A stretch of DNA of 52,646 nucleotides from NCBI GenBank assembly GCA_025934955.1, contig JAICWE010000018.1, positions 1 to 52,646 on the forward strand. Direction: 5' to 3'. Source of the stretch: Gemmatimonadales bacterium (lineage in GTDB: Bacteria; Gemmatimonadota; Gemmatimonadetes; Gemmatimonadales; GWC2-71-9). Shown in pieces: positions 25,316-33,633 of the stretch; position 1 is the first letter of the stretch, and every line of letters begins with the position of its first letter. A model generated the notes under the pieces. It saw only the letters and a list, made by a program, of their open reading frames with translations, did not search any database and had not been told where the DNA came from. The position numbers and the translations under genes are program-made.

Positions 25316-26665
25316 ATGGCAACCAAGGTGGTGATGGAGGCGCTCTCGCCGACGATGGAAGAGGGACGCGTCGTCGAGTGGAAGAAGAACGAGGGCGATC
25401 CGATCGCGACGGGCGACGTGCTCGCCGAGGTCGAGACCGACAAGGCGGTGATGGAGCTGGTGGCGCGCGCCGGCGGCACGCTGCTCAAGCGGGTGGTGCC
25501 GGAGGGGACGACGGTGCCGGTCTCGCAGCTGGTTGCCGTGATCGGCGACAAGGGTGAGGACATCTCGGCGCTCGTAGGCGGCGGCGCGGGCAACGGCGGG
25601 CCGGCCGCGCAGACCACCAAGCCGGTCGCCGATACGACCGCGCAGCGCACCTCGATGCCACCGGCGCCGCCGGCCGCTGCCGCGACCGAGTCCACGGCGC
25701 CGGCGCCCCGCCCCGCCCCGCCGCCTGGCGTGTCGCCGGCCCCGTCCCGGCCGGGCGCGTCGCCGACGGCCGCCGCAGCGCCGGGCGACGGCGACCGCGT
25801 AAAGGCGTCGCCGCTCGCGCGGAAGATCGCCGCGGAGCGCGGTCTCGACCTGCACGGCGTCGCCGGCTCCGGGCCGGCAGGCCGCATCATCCAGCGCGAC
25901 CTCGAAGGCGTCGCGGCGCGGCCGGCGCCGGGCCCGGCGGCGCGCGCGCCGCAGGTCCCCGCCGTCCAGCCGGTGCCCGCCGGCGAGCCGTTCCGCGACG
26001 TGCCGCTCACCCAGATCCGGAAGACGATCGCCAGGCGGCTGAGCCAGTCCATCGGCCCGATCCCGACGTTCTATCTCACCACCGAGATCGACATGGAGCG
26101 CGTCGCCGAAGCGCGCGACGCGCTCAACGCGCGCGGCGAAGGCAGGATCTCATTCAACGACATCACCATCAAGGCGACGGCGCTGGCGCTCAGACAGCAC
26201 CCGGCGTGCAATGCGTGGTGGCAGGACGATCACATCCGCTACTGGGCCGAGGTCCACATCTCGATGGCCGTCGCCATCGAGGACGGACTGATCACGCCGG
26301 TGATCCGCCACGCCGACCAGAAGTCGTTGCGGCAGATCTCGGCCGAAGCGAAGGACCTCGCCGGCCGCGCGCGGGAGCGCCGGCTCAAGCCGGAGGAGTA
26401 CACCGGCGGCACCTTCTCCATCAGCAATCTCGGCATGCTGGACATCGACGAGTTCACGGCGGTGATCAACCCGCCGGAGGCGGGGATCCTTGCCGTCGGC
26501 CGGCTGGCGGAGAAGGCGGTGGTGGAGGACGGCACGGTCGCGGTGCGGCGGCGGATGCGGATCACGATGAGCTGCGACCACCGTGTGATCGACGGCGCCA
26601 CCGGCGCCGAGTTCCTCAAGACGCTGAAGGCGATGCTGGAGAATCCGCTCGCGCTGGTGTGGTGA
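25316..26665 (+). CDS. pdhC: Dihydrolipoamide acetyltransferase (E2)
   Basis: A 449-residue E2 with one lipoyl domain (1-80; lipoylated K43 in VETDKAVMEL), a long Pro/Ala linker (about 90-160), a peripheral subunit-binding domain (ASPLARKIAAERGLDLHGV, about 163-198), a second Pro/Ala linker, and the catalytic domain (about 225-449). The active site is DHRVIDGATGAEF with H422 and D426, preceded by ISNLGMLDIDEFTAVINPPE. It forms the core of the pyruvate dehydrogenase complex and moves the acetyl group to CoA. The single lipoyl domain is typical of many bacterial E2s outside the enterics. The lipoate it needs is made by lipA and lipB of this operon. Confidence 0.95.
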   Translation: MATKVVMEALSPTMEEGRVVEWKKNEGDPIATGDVLAEVETDKAVMELVARAGGTLLKRVVPEGTTVPVSQLVAVIGDKGEDISALVGGGAGNGGPAAQTTKPVADTTAQRTSMPPAPPAAAATESTAPAPRPAPPPGVSPAPSRPGASPTAAAAPGDGDRVKASPLARKIAAERGLDLHGVAGSGPAGRIIQRDLEGVAARPAPGPAARAPQVPAVQPVPAGEPFRDVPLTQIRKTIARRLSQSIGPIPTFYLTTEIDMERVAEARDALNARGEGRISFNDITIKATALALRQHPACNAWWQDDHIRYWAEVHISMAVAIEDGLITPVIRHADQKSLRQISAEAKDLAGRARERRLKPEEYTGGTFSISNLGMLDIDEFTAVINPPEAGILAVGRLAEKAVVEDGTVAVRRRMRITMSCDHRVIDGATGAEFLKTLKAMLENPLALVW

Positions 26666-26687
26666 CGGCTCAACCCTGAGGGGAACT

Positions 26688-28088
26688 GTGGCGACGAATT
26701 CCTTCGACGTGATCGTCCTCGGCGGCGGGCCGGCCGGCTACGTGTGCGCCATCCGCTGCGCCCAGCTCGGCCTCAGCACCGCCGTGGTCGAAAAGGACAA
26801 GCTCGGCGGCGTCTGCGTCAACATCGGCTGCATCCCGACCAAGGCGCTGCTGCACAGCGCCTACGTCGCCAATCTCGTCGCACACGACGCGAAGGAGCTC
26901 GGCGTCGAAGTCGGCAGCGTCAAGGCCGATTACGGCATCGCCATGAAACGCTCGCGCCGGGTCTCGGAGCAGAACTCCAAGGGCGTCGAGTTCCTGATGA
27001 AGAAGCACAAGATCACGGTCATCAAGGGCGCCGGCGTGCTCCAGCCCGGCCGCAAGGTGAAGGTCGGCGCCGACGTGTACGAAGCGAAGAAGGCGGTGGT
27101 CATCGCCACCGGCTCGCGGGTGAAGGGGATTCCGCAGATCGGGCTCGAGATCAACCGGACCAGCGTCGTCAGCTCCGATGAGGCGCTCTTCCTCGAGCGG
27201 GTGCCCAGGTCCATTGCCATCGTCGGCGCGGGCGCGGTCGGCACCGAGTTCGCCGACATCTTCAACGCCTTCGGCAGCAAGGTGACGCTGATCGAGGCGC
27301 TGCCGCGCATCCTTCCGCTGGAAGACGCCGAAAGCAGCGACGCGATCGCCAAGGTGTACAGGAAGCGCGGCATCGACGTGCTCGCCGGCGCCAGGGTGCT
27401 CAAGGCCACCGTCGCCGCCGACAAGGTGACGCTCGAGATCGAGGCCGGCGGGCAGAAGCGGAGCATCGAGGCGGAGAAGGTGCTGATGGCCGCCGGCCGC
27501 GCGGTGAACACCGAGGGCAACGGCTTCAAGGAAGCCGGTGTGGAGCTGACCGACCGCGGCTTCGTCACGGTCAACATCGCGACGCTCGAGACCACGGCGA
27601 AGGGCGTCTACGCCATCGGCGACGTCGCCGGGCCGCCGATGCTGGCGCACAAGGGCAGCCGCGAGGGCGTCTTCGTCGCCGAGGAGATCGCGGGGCGTCA
27701 TCCGGTGCCGATCAAGTACGACAACGTGCCAAGCGTCACCTACTGTCATCCCGAGGTCGCGAGCATCGGCCTCACCGAGGAACAGGCGAAGGAGCGGAAG
27801 CTCGATTATCAGGTGGGCCGCTTCCCCTTCAGCGCCAACGGCCGCGCGCGCGCGTCCAACGAGACCGACGGCTTCGTCAAGATCATCCGCGGCAGGAAGT
27901 ACGGCGACATTCTCGGCGCCCACATCGTGGCGAGCCACGCATCAGAGATGATCCACGAGCTGGGCGTCGCGCGGGAGAACGAGTTCACGGTGGAGGAAGT
28001 GGATCTCGCGGTCCACGCGCACCCGACGCTCTCCGAGGCGATCGCGGAAGCGGCGCTTGACTCGATGGGCCGGGTGATCCACCTCTGA
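26688..28088 (+). CDS. lpdA: Dihydrolipoyl dehydrogenase (E3)
   Basis: A 466-residue FAD disulfide oxidoreductase that reoxidises the E2 dihydrolipoyl group with NAD. The FAD motif is VIVLGGGPAGYVCAIRCAQL; the redox pair is C43 and C48 in GGVCVNIGCIPTKAL. The NAD motif is AIVGAGAVGTEFADIFNAFG. The second FAD motif is GVYAIGDVAGPPMLAH, and the active base His is in HAHPTLSEAIAEA near the C-terminus. GTG start with a GAGGGGA site eight bases upstream. The enzyme may also serve other 2-oxo acid complexes or the glycine cleavage system; none of those is encoded here. Confidence 0.96.
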   Translation: MATNSFDVIVLGGGPAGYVCAIRCAQLGLSTAVVEKDKLGGVCVNIGCIPTKALLHSAYVANLVAHDAKELGVEVGSVKADYGIAMKRSRRVSEQNSKGVEFLMKKHKITVIKGAGVLQPGRKVKVGADVYEAKKAVVIATGSRVKGIPQIGLEINRTSVVSSDEALFLERVPRSIAIVGAGAVGTEFADIFNAFGSKVTLIEALPRILPLEDAESSDAIAKVYRKRGIDVLAGARVLKATVAADKVTLEIEAGGQKRSIEAEKVLMAAGRAVNTEGNGFKEAGVELTDRGFVTVNIATLETTAKGVYAIGDVAGPPMLAHKGSREGVFVAEEIAGRHPVPIKYDNVPSVTYCHPEVASIGLTEEQAKERKLDYQVGRFPFSANGRARASNETDGFVKIIRGRKYGDILGAHIVASHASEMIHELGVARENEFTVEEVDLAVHAHPTLSEAIAEAALDSMGRVIHL

Positions 28089-28090
28089 CG

Positions 28091-28576
28091 GTGACGGACC
28101 ACCTCTCCGGCGGCGATGCGCGTGAGCACGAGCCCGAGCCCTACGAGCGGGCGCTCAAGATCGCGGCGAGCGGCGCTTCGCTCGGCATTCTGGTCGGCGT
28201 GCTGCTCGTTGCCGCGACTGCGCTGGCCGTCACCACCCTCCGGTTCGGCTTTCTCCCCGGCACGCCGGCCGGCGATACCATCACGGTGCGCACGGTGGAC
28301 GTGAACTCCTTCCCCGCCACACTGCTCATCGTCGGCACGCTGGCCGGCATCGCCGGCGCCGCCTGCGCCGCGTGGCTCGCGCTCCGGCCGATTGCGTCGC
28401 CCTACCGCCGCGGCGGCCTCGCGGCCGTGAGCGCCTTTGCCACGGCGCTGGTGATGCTGCTCTGCGTGCCGGTGTACGGACTGCTGGGACAGCCGGGGCT
28501 CATCGGCCTCGTCGTGCTGTCGGCGCTCGGCTGCATGCTGCTGGCGCGGCGGCTGCGCTCGCTCGCGGCCGCGTAG
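28091..28576 (+). CDS. Hypothetical membrane protein with four predicted helices (161 aa)
   Basis: GTG at 28091 follows the lpdA stop by two bases. After a charged N-terminus (HLSGGDAREHEPEPYERALK) the protein has four hydrophobic segments (about 28-50, 78-98, 108-127, 131-152), with loops carrying Arg/Tyr (RPIASPYRRGG). This arrangement predicts an inner-membrane protein. No family is recognised. It is inserted between lpdA and lipB in an otherwise functional lipoate/pyruvate dehydrogenase operon. Its tight spacing suggests co-expression, but the sequence gives no enzymatic clue. Confidence 0.68.
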   Translation: MTDHLSGGDAREHEPEPYERALKIAASGASLGILVGVLLVAATALAVTTLRFGFLPGTPAGDTITVRTVDVNSFPATLLIVGTLAGIAGAACAAWLALRPIASPYRRGGLAAVSAFATALVMLLCVPVYGLLGQPGLIGLVVLSALGCMLLARRLRSLAAA

Positions 28577-28580
28577 CGGG

Positions 28581-29294
28581 ATGACCGCACCACTCCTGAT
28601 AGCCGACCTCGGCCGCCGCGGGTACGGCGAGGTGTTGTCGCTCCAGCGCGACCTCTGCCGCCGCCGCGTCGCCGGCGAGATCACCGACGACATCCTGCTC
28701 CTCGTCGAACACCCGCCCGTCGTCACTCTCGGCCGCGGCACCCGGGCGACGAGTCTCCCGCTCTCGGCCGACGCGATCGGCGCGCGCGGCGTCGAGGTGT
28801 ACGAGGTCGAGCGCGGCGGCGACGTCACCTGGCACGGGCCGGGACAGCTCGTCGGGTATCCGATCGTGGACCTCAGGCAGCATCGCGAGGACCTGCACTG
28901 GTACCTGCGCGAGCTGGAAGGCGGGCTGATCGACGCGCTCACGGCACTCGGCGTCGCGGCGGAGCGGACCCCGGGGCTCACGGGCGTGTGGACCGGCGGC
29001 CGCAAGATCGCCAGCATCGGCATTCACGTGAAGCAGTGGGTGACGTTCCACGGGTTCGCGCTCAACGTCACGTCCGATCTCGCCGGCTTCGGACTGATCG
29101 TCCCGTGCGGCATTCACGGAGTCACCATGACCAGCGTCGCGCGCGAGCTCGGCACGCCGGATGACGCTGCCGCCGCCGACGCGCTCTGGCGCGGCGCGAG
29201 CGGCGCTGTCGTCGCCGCGGTGGCACATCGATTGGACCGGGTGCCGGCGCCGGCGGGAACCACGATCGTGCCCGCGGCATTGGAGCCGGCGTGA
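28581..29294 (+). CDS. lipB: Octanoyl-[acyl carrier protein]:protein N-octanoyltransferase
   Basis: A 237-residue enzyme that moves octanoate from ACP to the lysine of lipoyl domains, giving the substrate for LipA. The family motifs are all present: RGGDVTWHGPGQLVGYPIVD (H85), GGRKIASIGIHV with catalytic K142, and IVPCGIHGVTMTS with catalytic C176. Length is normal. It lies 4 bp after a membrane-protein gene within the pyruvate dehydrogenase operon, and its end overlaps the next gene's GTG by 4 bp. Together with LipA it makes this operon independent of exogenous lipoate. Confidence 0.95.
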   Translation: MTAPLLIADLGRRGYGEVLSLQRDLCRRRVAGEITDDILLLVEHPPVVTLGRGTRATSLPLSADAIGARGVEVYEVERGGDVTWHGPGQLVGYPIVDLRQHREDLHWYLRELEGGLIDALTALGVAAERTPGLTGVWTGGRKIASIGIHVKQWVTFHGFALNVTSDLAGFGLIVPCGIHGVTMTSVARELGTPDDAAAADALWRGASGAVVAAVAHRLDRVPAPAGTTIVPAALEPA

Positions 29295-29911
29295 CCGCTC
29301 GCGTCGACGTGCGCGACCGCTCGGCACCGCTCCCGCCGGGACAGATCGAAACCCGCAAGTGGCCGGTGCTCCACTACGGGGTGGTGCCGAAGGTGGATCC
29401 GGCCACGTGGCGCTTCGAGGTGCGCGGCGCGGTCGAGCATCCGTTCGAGCTGGCCTGGGACGAGCTGCTCGCCATGCCGCAGCAGGAAACGCTGTGTGAC
29501 ATGCACTGCGTCACCCGTTGGAGCCGGCTCGACAACGCGTTCGAAGGCGTGCCGGTGCGCGCCATCCTCGAGCGCGCCCGCCCCACCACCGCCGCCACCC
29601 ACGCGCTGGTGCACGCCGAGCACGGCTACACCACCAATCTTCCACTGGCCGATCTCGACCGCGCCGGGAATCTCCTCGCGCTCCGCTTCGGCGGCGAGCC
29701 GCTGCCGCCGGAGCACGGCGGACCGGTGCGCCTCCTCGTGCCCCACCTCTACCTCTGGAAGAGCGCCAAGTGGGTGCGCGGGTTCGAGCTGCTGGAGGAG
29801 GACTACCCCGGGTTCTGGGAGCAGAACGGCTACCACATGCGGGGCGACCCGTGGCAGGAGGAGCGCTACGGCCGCCCCGATCCCGCGCGAATGCGGCGCG
29901 GTCCCCACTAG
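29291..29911 (+). CDS. Sulfite-oxidase-fold molybdopterin protein (cytoplasmic, 206 aa)
   Basis: A small member of the sulfite oxidase/MsrP/YuiH group, consisting of the molybdopterin-binding domain alone. The cysteine that should coordinate molybdenum is C73 in CDMHCVTRWSRLDNAFEGVP, followed by LPLADL and LWKSAKWVRGFEL, both conserved in the family. There is no Tat or Sec signal and no dimerisation domain, so it is probably cytoplasmic, like the single-domain YuiH-type proteins whose substrates are unknown. GTG start at 29291 overlaps the lipB stop by 4 bp. No haem-binding MsrQ-type partner or molybdopterin biosynthesis gene is nearby. Confidence 0.85.
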   Translation: MTARVDVRDRSAPLPPGQIETRKWPVLHYGVVPKVDPATWRFEVRGAVEHPFELAWDELLAMPQQETLCDMHCVTRWSRLDNAFEGVPVRAILERARPTTAATHALVHAEHGYTTNLPLADLDRAGNLLALRFGGEPLPPEHGGPVRLLVPHLYLWKSAKWVRGFELLEEDYPGFWEQNGYHMRGDPWQEERYGRPDPARMRRGPH

Positions 29912-29979
29912 CCGGGCGACCGGATCTGGCGCGCCGATCCGGCGACACATATCGTGGAAGCCCCCGGCCGGAGGTTTCG

Positions 29980-30285
29980 ATGATTCTCGTGCGCAACGTC
30001 TTCCAACTGAAGTTCGGGCAGTCGCGCGACGCGGTCGCCGCGTGGAAGGAAGGACTCGCCATCGCGGAGCGCGCCGGCGTGCCGCGCGGCCGCTGGCGTC
30101 TGCTCACCGATCTCGCCGGCCCCGATTTCTATACCCTCGTGCTGGAGGGAACCTACGATTCGCTCGCCGATTTCGAGCAGCAGGGGCAGCGGATCATGAC
30201 CGACGCGGCGTGGCGGGCATGGTACCCGAAGGCCGCCGCGCTGTGCGAGGGCGGCCACCGGGAAATCCTCACGATCGTGGACTAG
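29980..30285 (+). CDS. Hypothetical small protein, dimeric alpha-beta barrel-like (101 aa)
   Basis: The ATG at 29980 is preceded by GGAGG at good spacing. The protein starts with a beta strand (MILVRNVFQLKFGQ), has an amphipathic helix (SRDAVAAWKEGLAIAERAG), two strands (RWRLLTDLAGPDFYTLVLEG), another helix (LADFEQQGQRIMTDAAWRAW) and a last strand (HREILTIVD). This beta-alpha-beta-beta-alpha-beta order is that of ferredoxin-like dimeric barrels such as NIPSNAP or ABM proteins. No catalytic motif can be assigned. A TATCGT box at 29950 could serve as a promoter. It is read as a separate unit from the molybdoprotein upstream (68 bp gap). Confidence 0.7.
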   Translation: MILVRNVFQLKFGQSRDAVAAWKEGLAIAERAGVPRGRWRLLTDLAGPDFYTLVLEGTYDSLADFEQQGQRIMTDAAWRAWYPKAAALCEGGHREILTIVD

Positions 30286-30350
30286 ACGCGCGTCGGCGGA
30301 CGGCGGAGCGCCGCCTTGCCTTTCACCGACTCCTCCGCTTTTGTGAAGGC

Positions 30351-30908
30351 ATGTCTGACACCTCCCGGCGCCCCTCGCCCGAGCAACAGGCCGAGCTGCG
30401 CATCGGCGAGATCCTCCGCGCGGCGGCAAGCTGGGCGCGAGAGGCGCCCGGCGCACTGGAGCCGGCGATCCGGGCGGTCTGCGTGCGCCTCGCGGAGATG
30501 GTGGCGGATCAGCGGCATTACCTCTCACCGCTGCCCGAGCCGCAGGAGTCGGAGCGGCGGGCTGTGCTCTCGCTCATCGCCGATCGGCTCCGCTCGCCCA
30601 CAGTGACTCGCAGCCTCGACCCACACCTCAAGGCGCTCGAGGAGCTGGAGCTCCGCGCCACCGGCTCCTGGTCCGCGGTGCCGACGGCGCAGACCGAGTG
30701 GATCTCGACCGCGATTCAGTATCTCGAGGGGTGCGCCCGCAAGCTGCCCGCCGGCGAGCGTCCCGACCCCTACTGGGCCGATGACGTCGTGGCGGGCATC
30801 ATCGCCTCGGTGCGCGCGCTGATCGGGATCGACGAGCTGCACGCGCGCACCGAGGCGCGCTACTCGGGGCCGGTGCGCCGGGGTGCGCTCCCACCCGAGG
30901 AGGAGTAA
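30351..30908 (+). CDS. Hypothetical helical protein (185 aa)
   Basis: ATG at 30351, without a convincing ribosome site (GTGAAGG nine bases upstream is the closest). The protein is soluble and mainly alpha-helical, with segments ELRIGEILRAAASWAREAPG, VCVRLAEMVADQRHYLSPLP, and STAIQYLEGCARKLPAGER. The C-terminal RYSGPVRRGALPPEEE is unstructured. I do not recognise a family; there is no signal peptide, membrane segment or metal motif. It converges on the M20 peptidase gene with only five bases between the stops. The 65 bp upstream holds a small GGCGG/CCGCC hairpin. Confidence 0.62.
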   Translation: MSDTSRRPSPEQQAELRIGEILRAAASWAREAPGALEPAIRAVCVRLAEMVADQRHYLSPLPEPQESERRAVLSLIADRLRSPTVTRSLDPHLKALEELELRATGSWSAVPTAQTEWISTAIQYLEGCARKLPAGERPDPYWADDVVAGIIASVRALIGIDELHARTEARYSGPVRRGALPPEEE

Positions 30909-30913
30909 GCCGG

Positions 30914-32347
30914 CTACGCTTCGGCTGACGCCTCCGCCGGCTCCTCGTCCGGCAGCGCGTCACCCGCCTCCGTCTCACCCCGCCCTCCCCGCTCGCCGAA
31001 CAACTCCAGGAACCGTCCGAACACCTGAATGCCTTCCCAGAGCTGCGAGAGGTCGAGCTTCTCGTTAGGCGAGTGCAGCCCGTCGTCCGGGAGACCGATG
31101 CCGGTGAGGATGACCGGCGCGCCGGTGAGGCCGAGCTCCGGCACGATCGGGATGGAGCCGCCGGCGCGCGCGTGCACCGTCCGCCGGCCGACCACTTCCT
31201 CGAACGCCTCGTCGAGCAGCCCGAACGCCGGCGCGTCGGTGTCCACCTGCACCGGGTCGCCGCCGTGCAGCATGCGCACCTCCACCTCGGCCCACTTGGG
31301 CGCCAGTGCCGCGACCGCCTTCTGCAGCTGGCGGAACACCTTCTCCTGCTTCTGCCCCGGCACCAGGCGGAGACTGACCTTCGCCGTCGCCTGCGCGGGG
31401 ATCACCGTCTTGGCGCCGTCGCCGGTGAAGCCGCCGCGGATGCCGTGGATCTCGAACGTCGGCAGCGCCCAGGTACGCTCGAAGACGCTGTAGCCCTTCC
31501 GGCCGGTAAGCGCCGTCGCGGTCACCTCGTTGCGCAGGTACTCCGCCTTGTCGAACGGCAGCTTCTTCCACTCCTTGAGCTCGCTCTTCCCCGGCTCCTC
31601 GACCGATTTGTAGAGCTTCGGGATCAGGATCTCGCCCTCCTCGTCCTTGAGGCCGGCAAGAATGCGCACGAGGGTTTCGATGGCATTCGGCGCGACGCCG
31701 CCGTAGGTGCCGGAATGCAGGTCGCGCTGCAGCGTCCGCACGGCGATCTCGGCGTAGCAGAGTCCGCGGAGCGCCGTGTAGACCGCGGGGATGCCGGGCG
31801 CGTAGTACGACATGTCGAGCACGATTGCCGCGTCGGCGCGGGTGTGCTCCGGCTGGCTTCGCAGCAGGTCGAAGATCATCCGCCCGCCGCACTCCTCCTC
31901 GCCCTCGAAGATGAAGTTGACGTTGCACGGCGGCAGGCCGTCGGCATCGCGCGTCGCCTCATACGCCTTGAGCATACAGAAGACCTGGCCCTTGTCGTCG
32001 GACGCGCCGCGCGCGTAGAGCTTGCCGTCGCGCACGGTCGGCGTGAAGGGCGGCGTGTCCCACTCTTCCAGCGGATCCGGCGGCTGCACGTCGTAGTGGC
32101 CGTAGACCAGCAGCGTCGGGCGGCCGGGACGTCGGGGTCCCCCCGCCCATACCACCGGATGCCCGGCGCCCTCGATCAGCGTCACCGTCGGGCAGCCCAG
32201 CCGGCGCAGCTCGGCCATCAGCCACGAGGCGGCGCGGCGGCAGTCGCCGGCGTGCGCCGGCAGCGTGCTCACGCTGGGAATGGCGAGGAAGTCGCTCAGC
32301 TCGCGCAGCAGGCGCTCCTGCTCACGGGTGACGAACATCTGGTCCAT
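30914..32347 (-). CDS. M20 family dipeptidase/metallopeptidase
   Basis: A 477-residue di-zinc peptidase of the M20 (CPG2/carnosinase-like) family. Metal and catalytic motifs are YGHYDVQPP (H84, D86), ARGASDDKGQ (bridging D117), FIFEGEEECGG (E150-E151 region), VLDMSYYAPGIP, and GLHSPNEKL (last His). It lacks a signal peptide and is probably cytosolic, cleaving dipeptides or small peptides. The ATG at 32347 is chosen from the start of homology (MDQMFVTREQERLL); the M four residues later is possible. The last 30 residues are an acidic Ala/Glu tail. The 157 bp gap upstream shows no gene or clear promoter. Confidence 0.9.
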   Translation of the reverse strand: MDQMFVTREQERLLRELSDFLAIPSVSTLPAHAGDCRRAASWLMAELRRLGCPTVTLIEGAGHPVVWAGGPRRPGRPTLLVYGHYDVQPPDPLEEWDTPPFTPTVRDGKLYARGASDDKGQVFCMLKAYEATRDADGLPPCNVNFIFEGEEECGGRMIFDLLRSQPEHTRADAAIVLDMSYYAPGIPAVYTALRGLCYAEIAVRTLQRDLHSGTYGGVAPNAIETLVRILAGLKDEEGEILIPKLYKSVEEPGKSELKEWKKLPFDKAEYLRNEVTATALTGRKGYSVFERTWALPTFEIHGIRGGFTGDGAKTVIPAQATAKVSLRLVPGQKQEKVFRQLQKAVAALAPKWAEVEVRMLHGGDPVQVDTDAPAFGLLDEAFEEVVGRRTVHARAGGSIPIVPELGLTGAPVILTGIGLPDDGLHSPNEKLDLSQLWEGIQVFGRFLELFGERGGRGETEAGDALPDEEPAEASAEA

Positions 32348-32504
32348 GGTCGGGCTCGGGCTTATGGTTTGTCGGGCTTCCGCGCGCTGCGGCTGCGCTC
32401 GCTCAAAGCTACGCCGGTCGGCGATTGCGGGGAACACGTCGGACGGAGCGGTTCGCTGCGGCGCCGACGGCAGGCGAGACGCTCCCCTGACCGACCGATC
32501 CGGG

Positions 32505-33602
32505 TCACTCGCCCCCGGCGGCCGGCGCCGGCCCCACGCCCGCCGAATCCACTCCCAACGCATGGCCCAGCCGCGCGAAGGCGGTGTCGCCGCTCGCGCC
32601 GCGCTCCAGCGCCTCCAGCGCCGCGACGCTGGCCGAGACGTCGCTGCCGTGCTCCGCATACCAGCGGTCGAACCAGTCGAGATGCGTCCGATAGATCAGC
32701 GCGCCGACCAGCCGCGCGTTGTTGATCGGCCGGTCCGCCATCCGCGCGATGCGATAGGTCCGCAGCTCGGCGCCGACCGGACCCTCCAGCTGCTCGCGGG
32801 CCCAGCGCCCCATCGCCGCGCGACCCGAGTCGAGCGCCGCCGGCGCCGGCTTCATCGCGTAGAACGAGTCCAGCTTCGCGACCAGCTCGTGGTAGAAGCC
32901 GGCCAGCACGATCTCGTCGTGCCAGCGGTTGGCCGCCTGCAGCGCGAGCGCGCTGTCGCCCCGCGCGCGGAAGTACGCCTCCGCCGAGCGATAGCCCACC
33001 AGCTGCGCGAAGCTCTCGTTGAACGGCGTCGCGCTCTTCACGTACAGCGTGTTGTGCGCGATCTCGTGGAACACCGTCGCCGCCAGCTCCACCGAGTCGC
33101 GGGTCAGCGCGGTCGAGAGCAGCGGGTCGTTGAACCAGCCCAGGGTCGAGAACGCCGCCGACGGCCGCAGGTAGGTGTCGTAGCCCTTCGCGGAGAGCTT
33201 CCGCTGCGCCGCCAGCGCCATCTTCGGGTCGAAGAAGCCCTTGTACGGCATCTCGCCGACGATCGGATACTTCCAGGTATACGCGCAGATGCAGTTCTTC
33301 GGCGCCGCCTGCAGCACCAGCAGCAGCGTGTCCCGCCCGACCGGCGCGAAGGTGGTGTAGGTCTCCTTCGCCGCGAGCCCGTAGCGCGCGGCGGCGTCGC
33401 GCACGTCCAGCACCAGCGTGAGCGACGCCCGCGTCGCCGCATCGGTCGCGGGGTCCTCCACCACGTCGGCGATGGGGCGGCGCGATTGGAGGATGCGGGT
33501 TTCCTCCGCGCCGGCGCGGGTGAGGTAGCGGACATCGTCACTCGCGACATAGGCGGTGCCGAAGCCCGCCATGAGCGCCGCAACCGCGATCAGGAAGCCC
33601 AT
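32505..33602 (-). CDS. Predicted aminopeptidase (DUF2265/Aminopep family), membrane-anchored
   Basis: A 365-residue zinc peptidase. GGAGGGG before the ATG at 33602 decides the start; a GTG six codons earlier is weaker. The N-terminal hydrophobic stretch (MGFLIAVAALMAGFGTAYVA) is a signal anchor or signal peptide. Zinc motif HEIAHNTLYVK (H179, E180, H183) is followed by FNESFAQ (E196) as third ligand, the arrangement of the predicted aminopeptidase family PF10023. Upstream YDTYLRPSAAFSTLGWFNDP is also family-typical. Substrates are unknown. It is 31 bp downstream of another secreted metalloprotease gene and precedes an M20 peptidase. Confidence 0.85.
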   Translation of the reverse strand: MGFLIAVAALMAGFGTAYVASDDVRYLTRAGAEETRILQSRRPIADVVEDPATDAATRASLTLVLDVRDAAARYGLAAKETYTTFAPVGRDTLLLVLQAAPKNCICAYTWKYPIVGEMPYKGFFDPKMALAAQRKLSAKGYDTYLRPSAAFSTLGWFNDPLLSTALTRDSVELAATVFHEIAHNTLYVKSATPFNESFAQLVGYRSAEAYFRARGDSALALQAANRWHDEIVLAGFYHELVAKLDSFYAMKPAPAALDSGRAAMGRWAREQLEGPVGAELRTYRIARMADRPINNARLVGALIYRTHLDWFDRWYAEHGSDVSASVAALEALERGASGDTAFARLGHALGVDSAGVGPAPAAGGE

Positions 33603-33633
33603 GCAGCCCCTCCGGCGCACGAGGTGGTGTCGG

